Below the pieces are notes generated by a model. It did not search any database and was not told where the DNA came from. It saw only the letters and a program-made list of their open reading frames with translations. A stretch of 64,000 bases of DNA from Dyadobacter sp. CY261 (lineage in GTDB: Bacteria; Bacteroidota; Bacteroidia; Cytophagales; Spirosomataceae): NCBI RefSeq assembly GCF_021440085.1, contig NZ_JAKCPW010000001.1, positions 1,302,001 to 1,366,000 on the forward strand, given 5' to 3'. Both the position numbers and the translations under genes were made by a program. The stretch's first letter is position 1. Each line of letters starts with the position of its first letter. This document shows positions 1 to 9,600 of the stretch, one piece after another.

Positions 1-1
1 T

Positions 2-2803
2 AAATACAGCTCCGACCCGGAAGAAAAATACCAGGAGGTCGTCAGGGAGATCGGTGCGCTGCGCTCACAACTTCCCGCCGATGTCGCCGATATCCGTATC
101 AACAAGCAGATCCCATCCGACGTTAGCATTTACCAATATGCATTGATCAGCGAAAATGCTACTTATACCCAATTGAAGAAGTATTCCAAGGACTTCAAGG
201 AACGGTTAGAAAAGATCAAGACTTTGAAAAAAGTGGAATACGCGGGCATTCCGGAGCCGCAGGTAAAGGTGAACCTTAATTTACAAAAGATCGCTCAGCA
301 GCGTCTCACACAAGACCAGATCGTGGGTGCATTGCAAAGCGAAGGCGTGAATATCCCTGGCGGAAGCATTAGTATGGCCACCAAAAAGCTGAATATCAAA
401 ACCAGTGGAAGCTATCGCACGCTCGACGAAGTAGCCAACACGGTGGTGTCTCGCGCGAATGGCAAGGTCGTCTACCTGAAAGATGTGGCCGATGTGAAAA
501 TGGGTTATGAGGATGAAACGCACGTTACCCGTTTGAATGGCTTCCGGTGCAGTTTTGTGAATGTCAGTCAGAAGGAAGGCGAGAACATCATTGCCGTTCA
601 AGGCCAGGTGGAACCGATTGTAGCCGAGTTTGAGAAAACACTACCTTCCAATATTGAGCTTGTCAAAGTGTTTGATCAGGCCAAAAGCGTCGACACGCGT
701 CTGTCGCATTTTGCCCGTGACTTTGGTATCGCTATCCTTTTGGTATTGCTCACATTGTTGCCGCTCGGCACTCGGGCATCGCTTGTAGTGATGATCTCTA
801 TCCCGCTTTCGCTGGCAATCGGGCTCACGATCATGAATTTGCTTGGGTTCAATATCAATCAGTTAAGTATTGTCGGGATGATTGTGGCGCTGGGTATTCT
901 GGTGGACGACAGCATTGTGGTTGTCGAAAATATCGAGCGCTATCTGCGGATGGGATATGGCAAGGTGGAGGCGGCTATTCAGGCGTCGTCGCAGATTGGG
1001 CTGGCGGTGGTTGGGTGTACGATCCTGCTGATCTTCGCATTCCTGCCGCTGGTTTTCCTGCCAGAGGGTGCGGGTGACTTTATCCGCAGCTTACCGATGT
1101 CTGTGATCACCACGGTTTTTGCCTCTATGCTCGTTTCGCTGACGGTCGTGCCGTTCCTTTCGAGCGTGATCCTGAAACCACATGCTTCCGAAGACGGCAA
1201 CTGGTTGCTGAGAGGTATGAAAAGAGGCATTCACAAAACCTACGGCAGCGTCCTTGACAAGGCATTGCATTGGCCGAAAGCCACGCTACTCATCGCCGGA
1301 CTTATCTTCGCGGGTTCGCTGGCATTGGTACCGCTTATCGGCAATAGTCTCTTCCCAAAATCAGAGAAACCGATGTTCCTCATCGATATTGAGACGCCGC
1401 AGGGCACCAATTTGAAGAAGACCAACGAAATCGCGCGTTATGTGGAGAGTGTCTTGAAAAAGGAGCCCCTTATCACCTCTTTCGCGACCAACGTAGGTAA
1501 GGGTAACCCGCGGGTTTATTATAATGTGATCCAAAGAAACGAGAGCGATAATTTCGCCGAGATATTCGTGCAGGTAGAAGGGCTGGAAACTGAAGAGAAG
1601 GTGGCGGTGATTGAAAAGCTGAGGAAAAAACTGGAACGTTATCCGGGTGCCGAGATCAAAGTGAAAGATTTCGAACAAGGTCCGCTCATCGAGGCGCCAC
1701 TGGCTTACCGTATTTATGGCGAGGATCTGGACGACCTGCGCAAGACGGCATTCCGCATTGCCGACCTGCTTACCAAGACAGAAGGGACCATTTACGTCAA
1801 CAACCCGTTGCTCGTACAACCGACGGACTTACGCATTAACATCAACAAGCAAAAAGCAGGAACCCTCGGCATATCTTCGGCCGACATCGATCGCACGGTG
1901 CGGCTGGGGGCTGCGGGGCTTAATGTGGCCACTTTCCGCGAGGATGTGGGTAAGGCGGACAGCTACAACATCAATGTGTCTGTGCCCCGCAATGCCGCTA
2001 TTCAGGATTATAGCGTGTTCGACAAATTGTACGTGACCTCGGCTACCGGCGCAAGTATCCCCTTGAAAAGCATTGCGACCGTCGAAATGGAAAGTTCGCC
2101 CAACCAGATCCGCCATTATGACAAAGACCGTTACGTGACTGTTTCCGCATTTGCAAAGCCTGGCTATAATGTGCAGAAAATGAACGACGACATCACGGTG
2201 AAGCTGAACCAGTTCAAATTTGAGAAAGGTCAGCACTTTACCGTTGCAGGTGAAAAGGAAAGCCAGCAGGAAAGCTTCGGAGGATTGGGGCTGATTATTC
2301 TGATCACGGTTTTCGGCTTCCTCGGCGTGCTCATATTGGAGTTCAAAACATTCAAAAGCATCCTGATCGTACTTTCGGTGATCCCGCTGGGTATTGTGGG
2401 CGGTCTGGCAATGCTGTTCCTGACAGGTGAAACACTTTCGTTCACAGCTACGATCGGCTTCATTGCACTCGTCGGTATTGAAGTGAAGAACTCGCTGCTG
2501 GTGGTCGACTTTACAAATCAGCTCCGCGCGCAGGGCAAGGGTATCGAAGAGGCGATCATTGAAGCGGGTGAGATTCGTTTCGTACCTATATTGCTTACTT
2601 CCATGACCGCCATCGGAGGTTTGTTACCACTCGTGATCGAGTATAGTGCATTGTACTCGCCGCTTGCATTGGTACTCATCGGTGGTTTGATCAGTTCCAC
2701 ATTACTTTCGCGACTGGTGACGCCTGTCATGTACAAGCTGTTGCCACCGGCAGTGGAACAGCAGAACACAATAGCAGAAGCGGAACTGGAAGCAGCTTAC
2801 TAA
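2..2803 (+). CDS. RND-family efflux transporter permease (5'-truncated by window edge)
   Basis: This is the inner-membrane proton-driven pump of a tripartite RND efflux system (AcrB/HAE-1-like family). The reading frame is open from base 2, so the gene begins before the window; a TTG at 143 is internal. The remaining protein has the periplasmic porter region, a first membrane bundle, a second porter/docking region and a second membrane bundle. The sequence GILVDDSIVVVENIER carries the paired aspartates of the proton relay, and VGIEVKNSLLVVDF carries the matching lysine, so it looks functional. The C-terminus is complete and a terminator follows. Substrate cannot be told. The membrane-fusion and outer-membrane partners are expected upstream, outside the window. 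Confidence 0.93.
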   Translation, partial: KYSSDPEEKYQEVVREIGALRSQLPADVADIRINKQIPSDVSIYQYALISENATYTQLKKYSKDFKERLEKIKTLKKVEYAGIPEPQVKVNLNLQKIAQQRLTQDQIVGALQSEGVNIPGGSISMATKKLNIKTSGSYRTLDEVANTVVSRANGKVVYLKDVADVKMGYEDETHVTRLNGFRCSFVNVSQKEGENIIAVQGQVEPIVAEFEKTLPSNIELVKVFDQAKSVDTRLSHFARDFGIAILLVLLTLLPLGTRASLVVMISIPLSLAIGLTIMNLLGFNINQLSIVGMIVALGILVDDSIVVVENIERYLRMGYGKVEAAIQASSQIGLAVVGCTILLIFAFLPLVFLPEGAGDFIRSLPMSVITTVFASMLVSLTVVPFLSSVILKPHASEDGNWLLRGMKRGIHKTYGSVLDKALHWPKATLLIAGLIFAGSLALVPLIGNSLFPKSEKPMFLIDIETPQGTNLKKTNEIARYVESVLKKEPLITSFATNVGKGNPRVYYNVIQRNESDNFAEIFVQVEGLETEEKVAVIEKLRKKLERYPGAEIKVKDFEQGPLIEAPLAYRIYGEDLDDLRKTAFRIADLLTKTEGTIYVNNPLLVQPTDLRININKQKAGTLGISSADIDRTVRLGAAGLNVATFREDVGKADSYNINVSVPRNAAIQDYSVFDKLYVTSATGASIPLKSIATVEMESSPNQIRHYDKDRYVTVSAFAKPGYNVQKMNDDITVKLNQFKFEKGQHFTVAGEKESQQESFGGLGLIILITVFGFLGVLILEFKTFKSILIVLSVIPLGIVGGLAMLFLTGETLSFTATIGFIALVGIEVKNSLLVVDFTNQLRAQGKGIEEAIIEAGEIRFVPILLTSMTAIGGLLPLVIEYSALYSPLALVLIGGLISSTLLSRLVTPVMYKLLPPAVEQQNTIAEAELEAAY

Positions 2804-2826
2804 AAGGGCAGTTAGTGAAGAAATGA

Positions 2827-2865
2827 AAAAGGGTTGCCGATTTTGATCCTAGCAACCCTTTTTTG
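2827..2865. terminator. Bidirectional Rho-independent terminator
   Basis: AAAAGGGTTGC at 2827-2837 pairs with GCAACCCTTTT at 2852-2862, with T-rich sequence on both strands. It lies between the convergent ends of the RND pump and the small membrane protein and can serve both. Confidence 0.85.
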
Positions 2866-2868
2866 TAT

Positions 2869-3237
2869 TTATAAATTGACAATCACCGGCTTGCCATCGA
2901 TATGCCGGGCGACCTTGTTGAGCGACCTCCCGAGTCCTTGTGAAAAGCTTTTGCCGAGTTCGCTGTATGCGAGGTCGGTATTTTCGACGATGAGCTTGTG
3001 TGCGAGTTCGTCGTAGCTCCATTTCGCAATGGTCGCTTTTTTTGCGATGGCGGGTTCAGCAGACGCTGCAATGATTTGCGATTGGGCCGGGTTTTTAGCG
3101 CTGGTGCAAAGCTTCCAGAGGACCAACGTCACGACGACCGCCGCAATAAGCAAGCCTTGCCGTTGTTGGGCTCCCTTATTGCTGTGAAGGAGCGATAATA
3201 CCGCTGAGGTTACAATAGTAGATGGTTTAGTAAACAT
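2869..3237 (-). CDS. Small single-pass membrane protein of unknown function
   Basis: The protein is 122 residues when started at the ATG at 3237; a longer frame to 3465 overlaps the response-regulator gene and is unlikely. Residues 28-44 (GLLIAAVVVTLVLWKLC) form one hydrophobic segment, followed by an Ala-rich linker and a soluble C-terminal region of about 55 residues (from KWSYDELAHKLIVEN). I do not recognise a family. It lies downstream of the LytTR regulator on the same strand with a gap of about 170 bases, so it may be co-transcribed or regulated by it. Function is unknown. Confidence 0.6.
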   Translation of the reverse strand: MFTKPSTIVTSAVLSLLHSNKGAQQRQGLLIAAVVVTLVLWKLCTSAKNPAQSQIIAASAEPAIAKKATIAKWSYDELAHKLIVENTDLAYSELGKSFSQGLGRSLNKVARHIDGKPVIVNL

Positions 3238-3410
3238 GGCTAACGGATTTAAATGCAATTGAATGTTAGGTATTTTAGGTCCGCGTAGGCGGAAGCTACA
3301 TTTCCTGACAAATTTGCGGCCCAAACGGTTGAAATGTGAATGAAAAATGTCTGATCTGAATAATATCCTATCTAAACCGTTTATATCGAACGGCGAAGCG
3401 TATCTGCCCG

Positions 3411-4184
3411 TTACCCCATTCTGGTCATAAATGCTTTGATATTGTCGCGATAACCGCGCGTCCATTTGATCTTCTCGCCGGTTGATAAATGAATGATGTA
3501 CTCGCCGTTAAAGTACGATTCAAGTTCGGATATGAAGTTCATGTTCACAATGTTGGAACGTCCCACACGGATCATCACCTGCGGGTCGAGCCGGCTCTCC
3601 AGGCTGCCCAGGCTTTCATAGATCGTGTAAACCTTCTTCTGCGAAGTGTATACCGATATATAATTCCCATCGGCCGAAAAGTGGGTAATGTCTTCTGTTT
3701 TGACGAAGTACATTTTCCCGGCTTCCTTCACCAGCAACCGCGACAGGTAATTCTCTTCCTTTTCTTTCTGTTCGCGGAACAGGCTGTTTACCAGCTCTTC
3801 GATGCGCGGTTGGGATTTCTGGCTGAGGCGTTCTTTAAGGCGTCCGAGCGCCTGGTGGAATCGGATCTCGTCAAATGGTTTCAGCAAATAATCGATCGCA
3901 TTCACCTCGAAGGCCCGTAATGCATATTGGTCATAGGCCGTTGTAAACACGACGAACGGCTGGTGGTGTGGCCACACTTCGCGAAGTACCTCGAAGCCGT
4001 CAAGCTCGGGCATCTGAATGTCCAGGAAAATAACATCTGGCCGGGTCTGTAAAATCCTGACCACGGCCTCTGATCCGTTGGCGGCTTCGCCGGTGATTTC
4101 AATGGAATGGTCGTGCTGTACAAATGTCCTGATCACGTCCCTGGCCAGCACTTCGTCATCGATGATCAGGCAGCGGTATTTCAT
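3411..4184 (-). CDS. LytTR-family two-component response regulator
   Basis: This 257-residue DNA-binding response regulator has an N-terminal receiver domain (residues 3-120) and a C-terminal LytTR domain (about 150-255). The acidic pocket is visible at D9/D10, the phospho-acceptor is D55 in FLDIQMPELDGF, and the conserved lysine is K102 in YLLKPFDE. The LytTR half contains KMYFVKTEDITHFSADGNY and VGRSNIVN, typical of the AlgR/LytR fold. The cognate LytS-type kinase is encoded just upstream on the same strand, but about 580 bases of repeat DNA separate the two genes, which is unusual for pairs that normally abut. Target genes are not known; the divergent SusC gene is a possible one. Confidence 0.93.
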   Translation of the reverse strand: MKYRCLIIDDEVLARDVIRTFVQHDHSIEITGEAANGSEAVVRILQTRPDVIFLDIQMPELDGFEVLREVWPHHQPFVVFTTAYDQYALRAFEVNAIDYLLKPFDEIRFHQALGRLKERLSQKSQPRIEELVNSLFREQKEKEENYLSRLLVKEAGKMYFVKTEDITHFSADGNYISVYTSQKKVYTIYESLGSLESRLDPQVMIRVGRSNIVNMNFISELESYFNGEYIIHLSTGEKIKWTRGYRDNIKAFMTRMG

Positions 4185-4216
4185 AGTTTTTCGGGGTTTT
4201 GATTAACGTTGTTTTT

Positions 4217-4630
4217 TTGACCGCCGACCGCCGACGGCTGACCGCTGACCGCCGATTGCTGGTAAAGACGATGGACGATGGACCATAGACCATGGTTTTT
4301 GCTTTGCAATCCGTGGCAATGGAAAGATGCATCTTCCGTGTTCCTTTGACCGCCGACGGCCGACGGCTGACCGCCGATTGCTGGTAAAGACGATGGACGA
4401 TGGACCATAGACCTTGGTTTTTGCTTTGCAATCCGTGGCAATGGAAAGATGCATCTTCCGTGTTCTTTTGACCGCCGACCGCCGACGGCTGACCGCCGAT
4501 TGCTGGTAAAGACGATGGACCAAAGACCATAGACCATGGTTTTTGCTTTGCAATCCGTGGCAATAGAAAGACGCATCTTCCGTGTTCTTTTGACGGCCGA
4601 TTGCGGTACGGCACCGGACCATAGACCAGG
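4217..4630. repeat. Tandem repeat block 1: about 3.3 copies of a 122-129 bp unit built from heptamers
   Basis: Units begin at 4217, 4346, 4468 and 4590 (the last partial). Each has a GACCGCC-type heptamer run, then ATTGCTGGTAAAGACG, a second heptamer run of the GACGATG/GACCATA type, and a shared tail TTTGCTTTGCAATCCGTGGC continuing to TCTTCCGTGTTC. Because the period of 7 is not a multiple of 3, all three minus-strand frames stay open and give spurious ORFs of 131-164 codons. The block fills the gap between kinase and regulator. Confidence 0.9.
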
Positions 4631-4675
4631 TTGTTAAATAAAGAACCCATTTACCTCCATCAAAAACAAAACATA

Positions 4676-4834
4676 GTCTATCGTCCATCGTCCATCGTCA
4701 ACTTACCATCAGCCATCAGCCATCGGCGGTCAGCGGTCCCATGGTCTATCGTCCATCGTCCATGGTCAACTTGCCATCGGCCATCGGCGGTCGGCGGTCG
4801 GCGGTCGGCAGTCAGCTGTCGGCGGTCGGCCGTC
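4676..4834. repeat. Heptamer repeat block 2, inverted relative to block 1
   Basis: This stretch reads as successive 7-mers (TCCATCG, GCCATCA, GCGGTCA, GGTCGGC and variants). These are the reverse complements of the block 1 heptamers, so the two blocks can pair in a transcript. Its right part, 4766-4834, lies inside the 3' end of the kinase gene and encodes that protein's last 20 or so residues. Confidence 0.85.
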
Positions 4835-5968
4835 AAAATAAAGCGTCACCGAAGTTCCGCCGTTGGCAGGCTGCTCAAATTCCAGCCGGGCTTCTGCGCC
4901 GTAGGCTTGTTGCAACCGCAAGAGCGTATTTTTCAGTCCCAGGCCAAGTCCTTTGGATGGTTTGCGTGGTGTAGCGCCGAGACCGTTGTCGTACACCGTC
5001 ACCTGCATACCGGTTGCACTCATGGTGCTCGTAATGCGGATCAGCGCATTGGTGGTCATGTCGGAGATGCCATGGGTGAAAGAGTTTTCCACGATAGGTT
5101 GCAGGACGAGCTGGGGGACCGGGAATAGTTCGGAAGCCGGGTCTATGCGGTACTCCACCTTGAGGCGGTCCTGAAAGCGGATCTGCTGGATGTCGAGGTA
5201 TTGCCTTGTTAGTTTGAGCTCTTCTTGTAAAGGAATAAAGTCTGCCGACTGATTCACTAGTACCGCGCGCAACAGGTCGCTGAGCGTGGTGATCATCAAT
5301 GTGGCTTTGCGGATGTCGTTTTTCAACATCAGGCTTACCACGCTGTGGAGCGTATTGAAAAGAAAGTGAGGGTTGAGCTGCATTTTGAGCGATTGCAGCT
5401 GCGCATTCGCCAACTGGCCGCGCAGCTGTTCATTATGAAGTTCGGTCTCGAAATGCTGCTGTTTGAGCTCCTGATAGCGATAAATATAGGATACTTTGTT
5501 AAAACCCACGACAAGCAATAGGTACTGACCGAAACTCGCCGTGTAAGCTACAAAAAATGAGTACAGGTAACTTTCAAGCGGAACGGACTTACCCACAGCC
5601 CTGAACATGATCGGGTTGGTAATATAATAATGAACTATATTGATGAAAATGTTAAGGAATGTAACAATGGACAAATGGATGAGGATCGGTTTGAGGATGG
5701 AACTCTGCCGGACCTTGAACGCGATGGGCACCTTGATGGACGCATAAAGCACCAGCGGGGTGGTTGACCACCAGAACAGCCCATCGAGCAGCCAGATAAA
5801 CATTTCGTGGGGACGCATTACCACGCCCTCCCTTAAAAGCCACAGCATCATAAGCTGACCGAACGTTATTACCGCGAAAATGCTCCAATAGCAGAAGGAG
5901 TACCACCAAAGCTGCCCGACCGTGAGCGGCAGCCTCGATTGTTCCAACATACGTTTTAAAAAGGTCAT
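4766..5968 (-). CDS. LytS/YehU-type sensor histidine kinase with repeat-encoded C-terminal tail
   Basis: A 400-residue membrane kinase of the His_kinase (PF06580) class that pairs with LytTR regulators. Residues 20-160 contain about four hydrophobic segments, then a coiled-coil-like linker (165-195). The H box is MQLNPHFLFNTLHSV with the phospho-accepting His201; the N box is PIVENSFTHG (291-300); the ATP-lid glycines are DNGLGA (327-332) and GLGLGLKN (340-347). The fold should end near residue 379. The final GRPPTADCRPPTADRRWPMAS is translated from the heptamer repeat block, so the original stop has apparently been lost and replaced. The signal sensed is unknown. Start chosen as the first ATG before the membrane domain. 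Confidence 0.92.
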   Translation of the reverse strand: MTFLKRMLEQSRLPLTVGQLWWYSFCYWSIFAVITFGQLMMLWLLREGVVMRPHEMFIWLLDGLFWWSTTPLVLYASIKVPIAFKVRQSSILKPILIHLSIVTFLNIFINIVHYYITNPIMFRAVGKSVPLESYLYSFFVAYTASFGQYLLLVVGFNKVSYIYRYQELKQQHFETELHNEQLRGQLANAQLQSLKMQLNPHFLFNTLHSVVSLMLKNDIRKATLMITTLSDLLRAVLVNQSADFIPLQEELKLTRQYLDIQQIRFQDRLKVEYRIDPASELFPVPQLVLQPIVENSFTHGISDMTTNALIRITSTMSATGMQVTVYDNGLGATPRKPSKGLGLGLKNTLLRLQQAYGAEARLEFEQPANGGTSVTLYFDGRPPTADCRPPTADRRWPMAS

Positions 5969-6175
5969 GATAGGATGGACTGATCGGAAACCGGTATTAT
6001 GATTTCAAAGCAAATTTAGCGCTTCTCTACCGGCATGTAACCCTCATTTACGCGAAGCGAAACAATGGTTATCTGAAATGCATTTTAGCGCTTCATTTCG
6101 ATTCCGGCGGCCTTAATGCACTAATATGTTTATTTTAAGAAAAATTGTAAAAATAATTGCTATGAAATTTTGTTG

Positions 6176-6189
6176 TTTAAACGATTAAA
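6176..6189 (+). promoter_or_regulatory. Candidate LacI-family operator, upstream copy
   Basis: TTTAAACGATTAAA is a near-palindrome centred on CG, the usual form of LacI-family operators. An identical 13-mer recurs inverted at 6363-6375, and a perfect version lies next to the lacI-family gene at 13761-13772. Confidence 0.5.
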
Positions 6190-6350
6190 TCTACATTTGG
6201 ACACAATATTTCCTTATAAATAGAATAAGTATAAAATATTAAAGACCACTATATTTTATATTTCCCTTGCCACTCTTAGAATCCCGGCAATTTTCAAGTA
6301 CCGATACCATCACAGGAAACCTGACTAAGCAATTTTAATCGACATATTGA

Positions 6351-6384
6351 TTTGGTACATGCTTAATCGTTTAAATAAAATTTG
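6351..6384 (+). promoter_or_regulatory. Candidate Bacteroidota promoter with embedded operator
   Basis: TTTG at 6351-6354 is followed after 21 bases by TAAAATTTG at 6376-6384. This resembles the Bacteroidota -33 TTTG / -7 TAnnTTTG pattern with one extra base in the -7 element. The inverted operator copy (6363-6375) lies exactly in the spacer, where a repressor would block polymerase. Confidence 0.4.
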
Positions 6385-6624
6385 TTGGAAATAGCTTGAT
6401 GATAGCAGACGCATTCGTGTGCTGAAATGTCGCTGACCACATCCGGCCCGGCGTCAACAAGAGAATTTTTGTCTGCGTATATGTATGATCGTTCGGAATG
6501 CTTGTCCCGAACTGAGTGCCTGTTTACCCTTACTGTACCTAGCCCTCGTGTCCGTAAGCAATTACGGTTTTCCTGTATGTTTCGCATGCCACTATTCACC
6601 TGAATTTTGACCCAATTAGAACCG

Positions 6625-9600
6625 ATGAAGAAATGTTTTACGATTACCATGCTGCTGCTCTCGATATGTTGCAGTATGGTTTTTGCCCAGAACAGTCGCA
6701 TTACAGGTACTGTTACGGGAGATAACAAAGAGCCGCTGCCCGGTGTGAACGTGCTCGTCAGCGGTACTTCGCAGGGCACTGTGACCGATTCCGACGGTAA
6801 ATTTGCCCTCGACGCACCCGCGAATGCAAGCCTCGTATTTTCGTTTATTGGCTACGTAAGCCAGACCATCAACGTTGGCTCCCGGTCGGTGATTGATCTG
6901 GAATTAGCGCAGGAGTCCAAGAATTTGACCGAAGTGGTAGTTACCGCGTTGGGGATCAAACGGGAGGCCAAAACGCTTGGTTATGCTACGGCCACTGTCA
7001 ATGCAGACCAGATTTCGACGAACCGTACGCCCAACGTAGTCAGCTCGTTACAAGGTAAAATGGCGGGGGTTAATATCAGTTCACTCTCGACCGGTCCTGG
7101 CGGAACGGCCAAGATCCGCATCCGCGGGCAATCGTCGTTCAGCGGCCAGAACAACCCGCTCATTGTCGTGAACGGCGTGCCGATCGATAACTCCAACTTT
7201 GCGGGCGGTGGTGATTACGGGCCGCGTGCAGCGAACAGCTCCGATGGCGGTGACGGTCTGTCGAGCGTCAATCCCGACGACATCGAGTCCATGACCGTGC
7301 TCAAAGGCGCCACGGCGGCGGCGCTCTACGGTTCCCGTGCGAAGGATGGTGTGGTGATGATCACGACCAAAAACCGGGGTACCGGCAAAGGTATCGGACT
7401 GGACTATAACATCAATTTTACCACCGATACACCCCTGGACTTTACGGACTTTCAATACGAATACGGCCAGGGCGAAGGCGGCAAACGGCCTACTTCGGAG
7501 AACCCGACCTCGGGTGTGTGGAGTTTTGGGGAGAAGTTTGAGCCCGGCATGACCCAGGTGCTTTTCGATAACGAAATATGGCCTTACGCGCCTGTACGGG
7601 GACGTGTGAAGCAATTTTACCGCACCGGGACGAACATGACCAACACGATCACCGTATCCAATAATGGTCCTAACGGCGGTTTTAGCCTGTCGCTCGCCAA
7701 CACAGACAACCGGGGGATCGTGGAGAATAACAAGTTCAACCGGAAGGTCGTGAACCTGGGTTTCACACAGAATATTTCCAAACGGCTGACTGCATTCGGT
7801 AATATCAATTATTCCAAGGAAAAGAATGTCAATCCACCGCAGATCGACACGCAGGATTTCGCCACCTCGACGGTGATCTTTACGCTCGCCAACTCGATGC
7901 CCTTCGATGCATTGAGACAAAACCAGACCCAACCCAATGGCGATGAGTTTGTGTTTTCGCGGTTTTTGGTAAGAAATAATCCATATTATTCGCTCAGTCA
8001 CCATTTCGAGAACATCACCCGCGACCGGCTGTTTGGTAACGTGGCATTGAAATACCAGTTTACCGACTGGCTTTACCTTCAACTTCGCGCGGCACAGGAT
8101 TTCTACGTCCGCAACCAGGATTACAACATTCCAAACGGCTACGCACCCATTGCCAAAGCGCCCGTGGGCTATGTAAACGGCTCATTTACACAGGATGTGC
8201 GCCGCAATACCGAGCGCAACTTCGACTTCATCCTTGGTGGTAACCACAGTTTTGGCAATGTCGGATTGGACGTGACTTTGGGTGGTAACCAGCGCTACGC
8301 ACGCATGGACTACAACAGCGTGACAGTCCAGGACTTTATCCAGCCCAACCTTTACACCGTAATGAATGGCCGGGTCAAAAATCCATTGTACAGTCTTTCC
8401 GAAAAGAAGATCAACTCGCTTTACGGCGCGGCAACCATTTCATGGAAAGAGTTCATTTACTTGAACATAACCGCCCGAAACGACTGGTTCTCAACGCTTG
8501 CTCCGGAGAACCGCAGCATCCTTTATCCATCGGTTACCGGTAGCTTCATATTCTCGCAAGCCTTTCAGAACCTGCCAGCCTGGATCACATTTGGCAAGTT
8601 GCGTGCTGCTTATGCGCAGGTGGGGTCTGACAACGTGAACCCATATTCCAATGCATTGTATTATGCGGTGGATAACAACTCTTTCCCGAACCCATCCGGC
8701 CAGCTCGTACCAGTTGGCGGTATCAATGCGTCCACTGTGCCTAACAAGAATCTGCGGCCATTGCGCATCAAGGAAGCTGAGGCAGGGTTAGAAATGAAGA
8801 TGTTCAACAATTTGCTGGGATTTGATTTAACATACTACCACAAAACAACTGATGATCAGATTCTTGCCGCGCAAATTTCCGACGCATCATCCTACACCGC
8901 ACAGCTTATCAATGTGGGCCGGAGCATGAACAAGGGGATCGAGCTTTTGCTCACCGGCTCGCCTGTGAAAACCAAGAACTTTACCTGGGATGTGAGTTTC
9001 AATATCTCTTATAATACGTCCAAAGTATTGAAACTTGGCCTGGCCGAGAAAGATACGGTGATTACGGTTGGCGGTGGTGGCGGCCGGACGCTCAATATGG
9101 TCGTGGGTAAGCCGCTGGGCCAGTTGTACACTTTCGCTTACCTGCGCGATGCACAGGGCCGTCAGGTGTTTGATAAAAACAGTGGTATGCCAATGCGAAA
9201 CAACACATTGGTGAATGTCGGCAATGCATTGCCTAAGTACTTTGGCGGTATTACCAACACTTTCAGCTACAAAGGCATTATGCTTTCCGCACTGGTTGAT
9301 TTCAAACTCGGCCATAAAATGATCGCGGGACGGAATATTAACTATATGCGCCACGGGCTGTCGAAACGTACGCTACCAGGTCGTGCGGAAGGTTTTGTGA
9401 TCGGCAACGGGGTGAATCCCGACGGCGAGGTGAACCAGACGAAAGCGGCGGTTCAGCCATTCTACGAGTCGATCAACCCGCTGGGTGTCAACGAGGATTT
9501 CGTTTCGAATGCCGGTTTCTGGAAGTTGCGGCAGCTTACATTAGGCTACGATCTGGGCAAGCTGCTTCCCGAGAAATTTTTTGTCAAAGGTCTGCGAATC

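Larger units (their letters stand above)
5969..6624. promoter_or_regulatory. Divergent promoter region between sensor kinase and first SusC gene
   Basis: This 656-base region holds no convincing gene. It is AT-rich around 6120-6260. It carries two copies of the 13-mer TTTAAACGATTAA in opposite orientation (listed separately) and a candidate promoter for the SusC gene. The SusC leader from that promoter would be about 235 bases long. I saw no riboswitch-like structure. Confidence 0.5.

Noticed and set aside
4156..4688. Three overlapping minus-strand frames of 131-164 codons with Ser/Ala/Val/Gly/Arg-rich repeats
   Set aside because: They are translations of heptamer repeats; all three frames are open because the period is 7, and none resembles a protein.
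4631..5128. Plus-strand frame of 165 codons over the repeat and kinase end
   Set aside because: Repeat translation followed by antisense of the kinase gene.
7081..8082. 333-codon minus frame inside the first susC gene
   Set aside because: Antisense shadow of a well-supported SusC coding sequence, with no family motifs.
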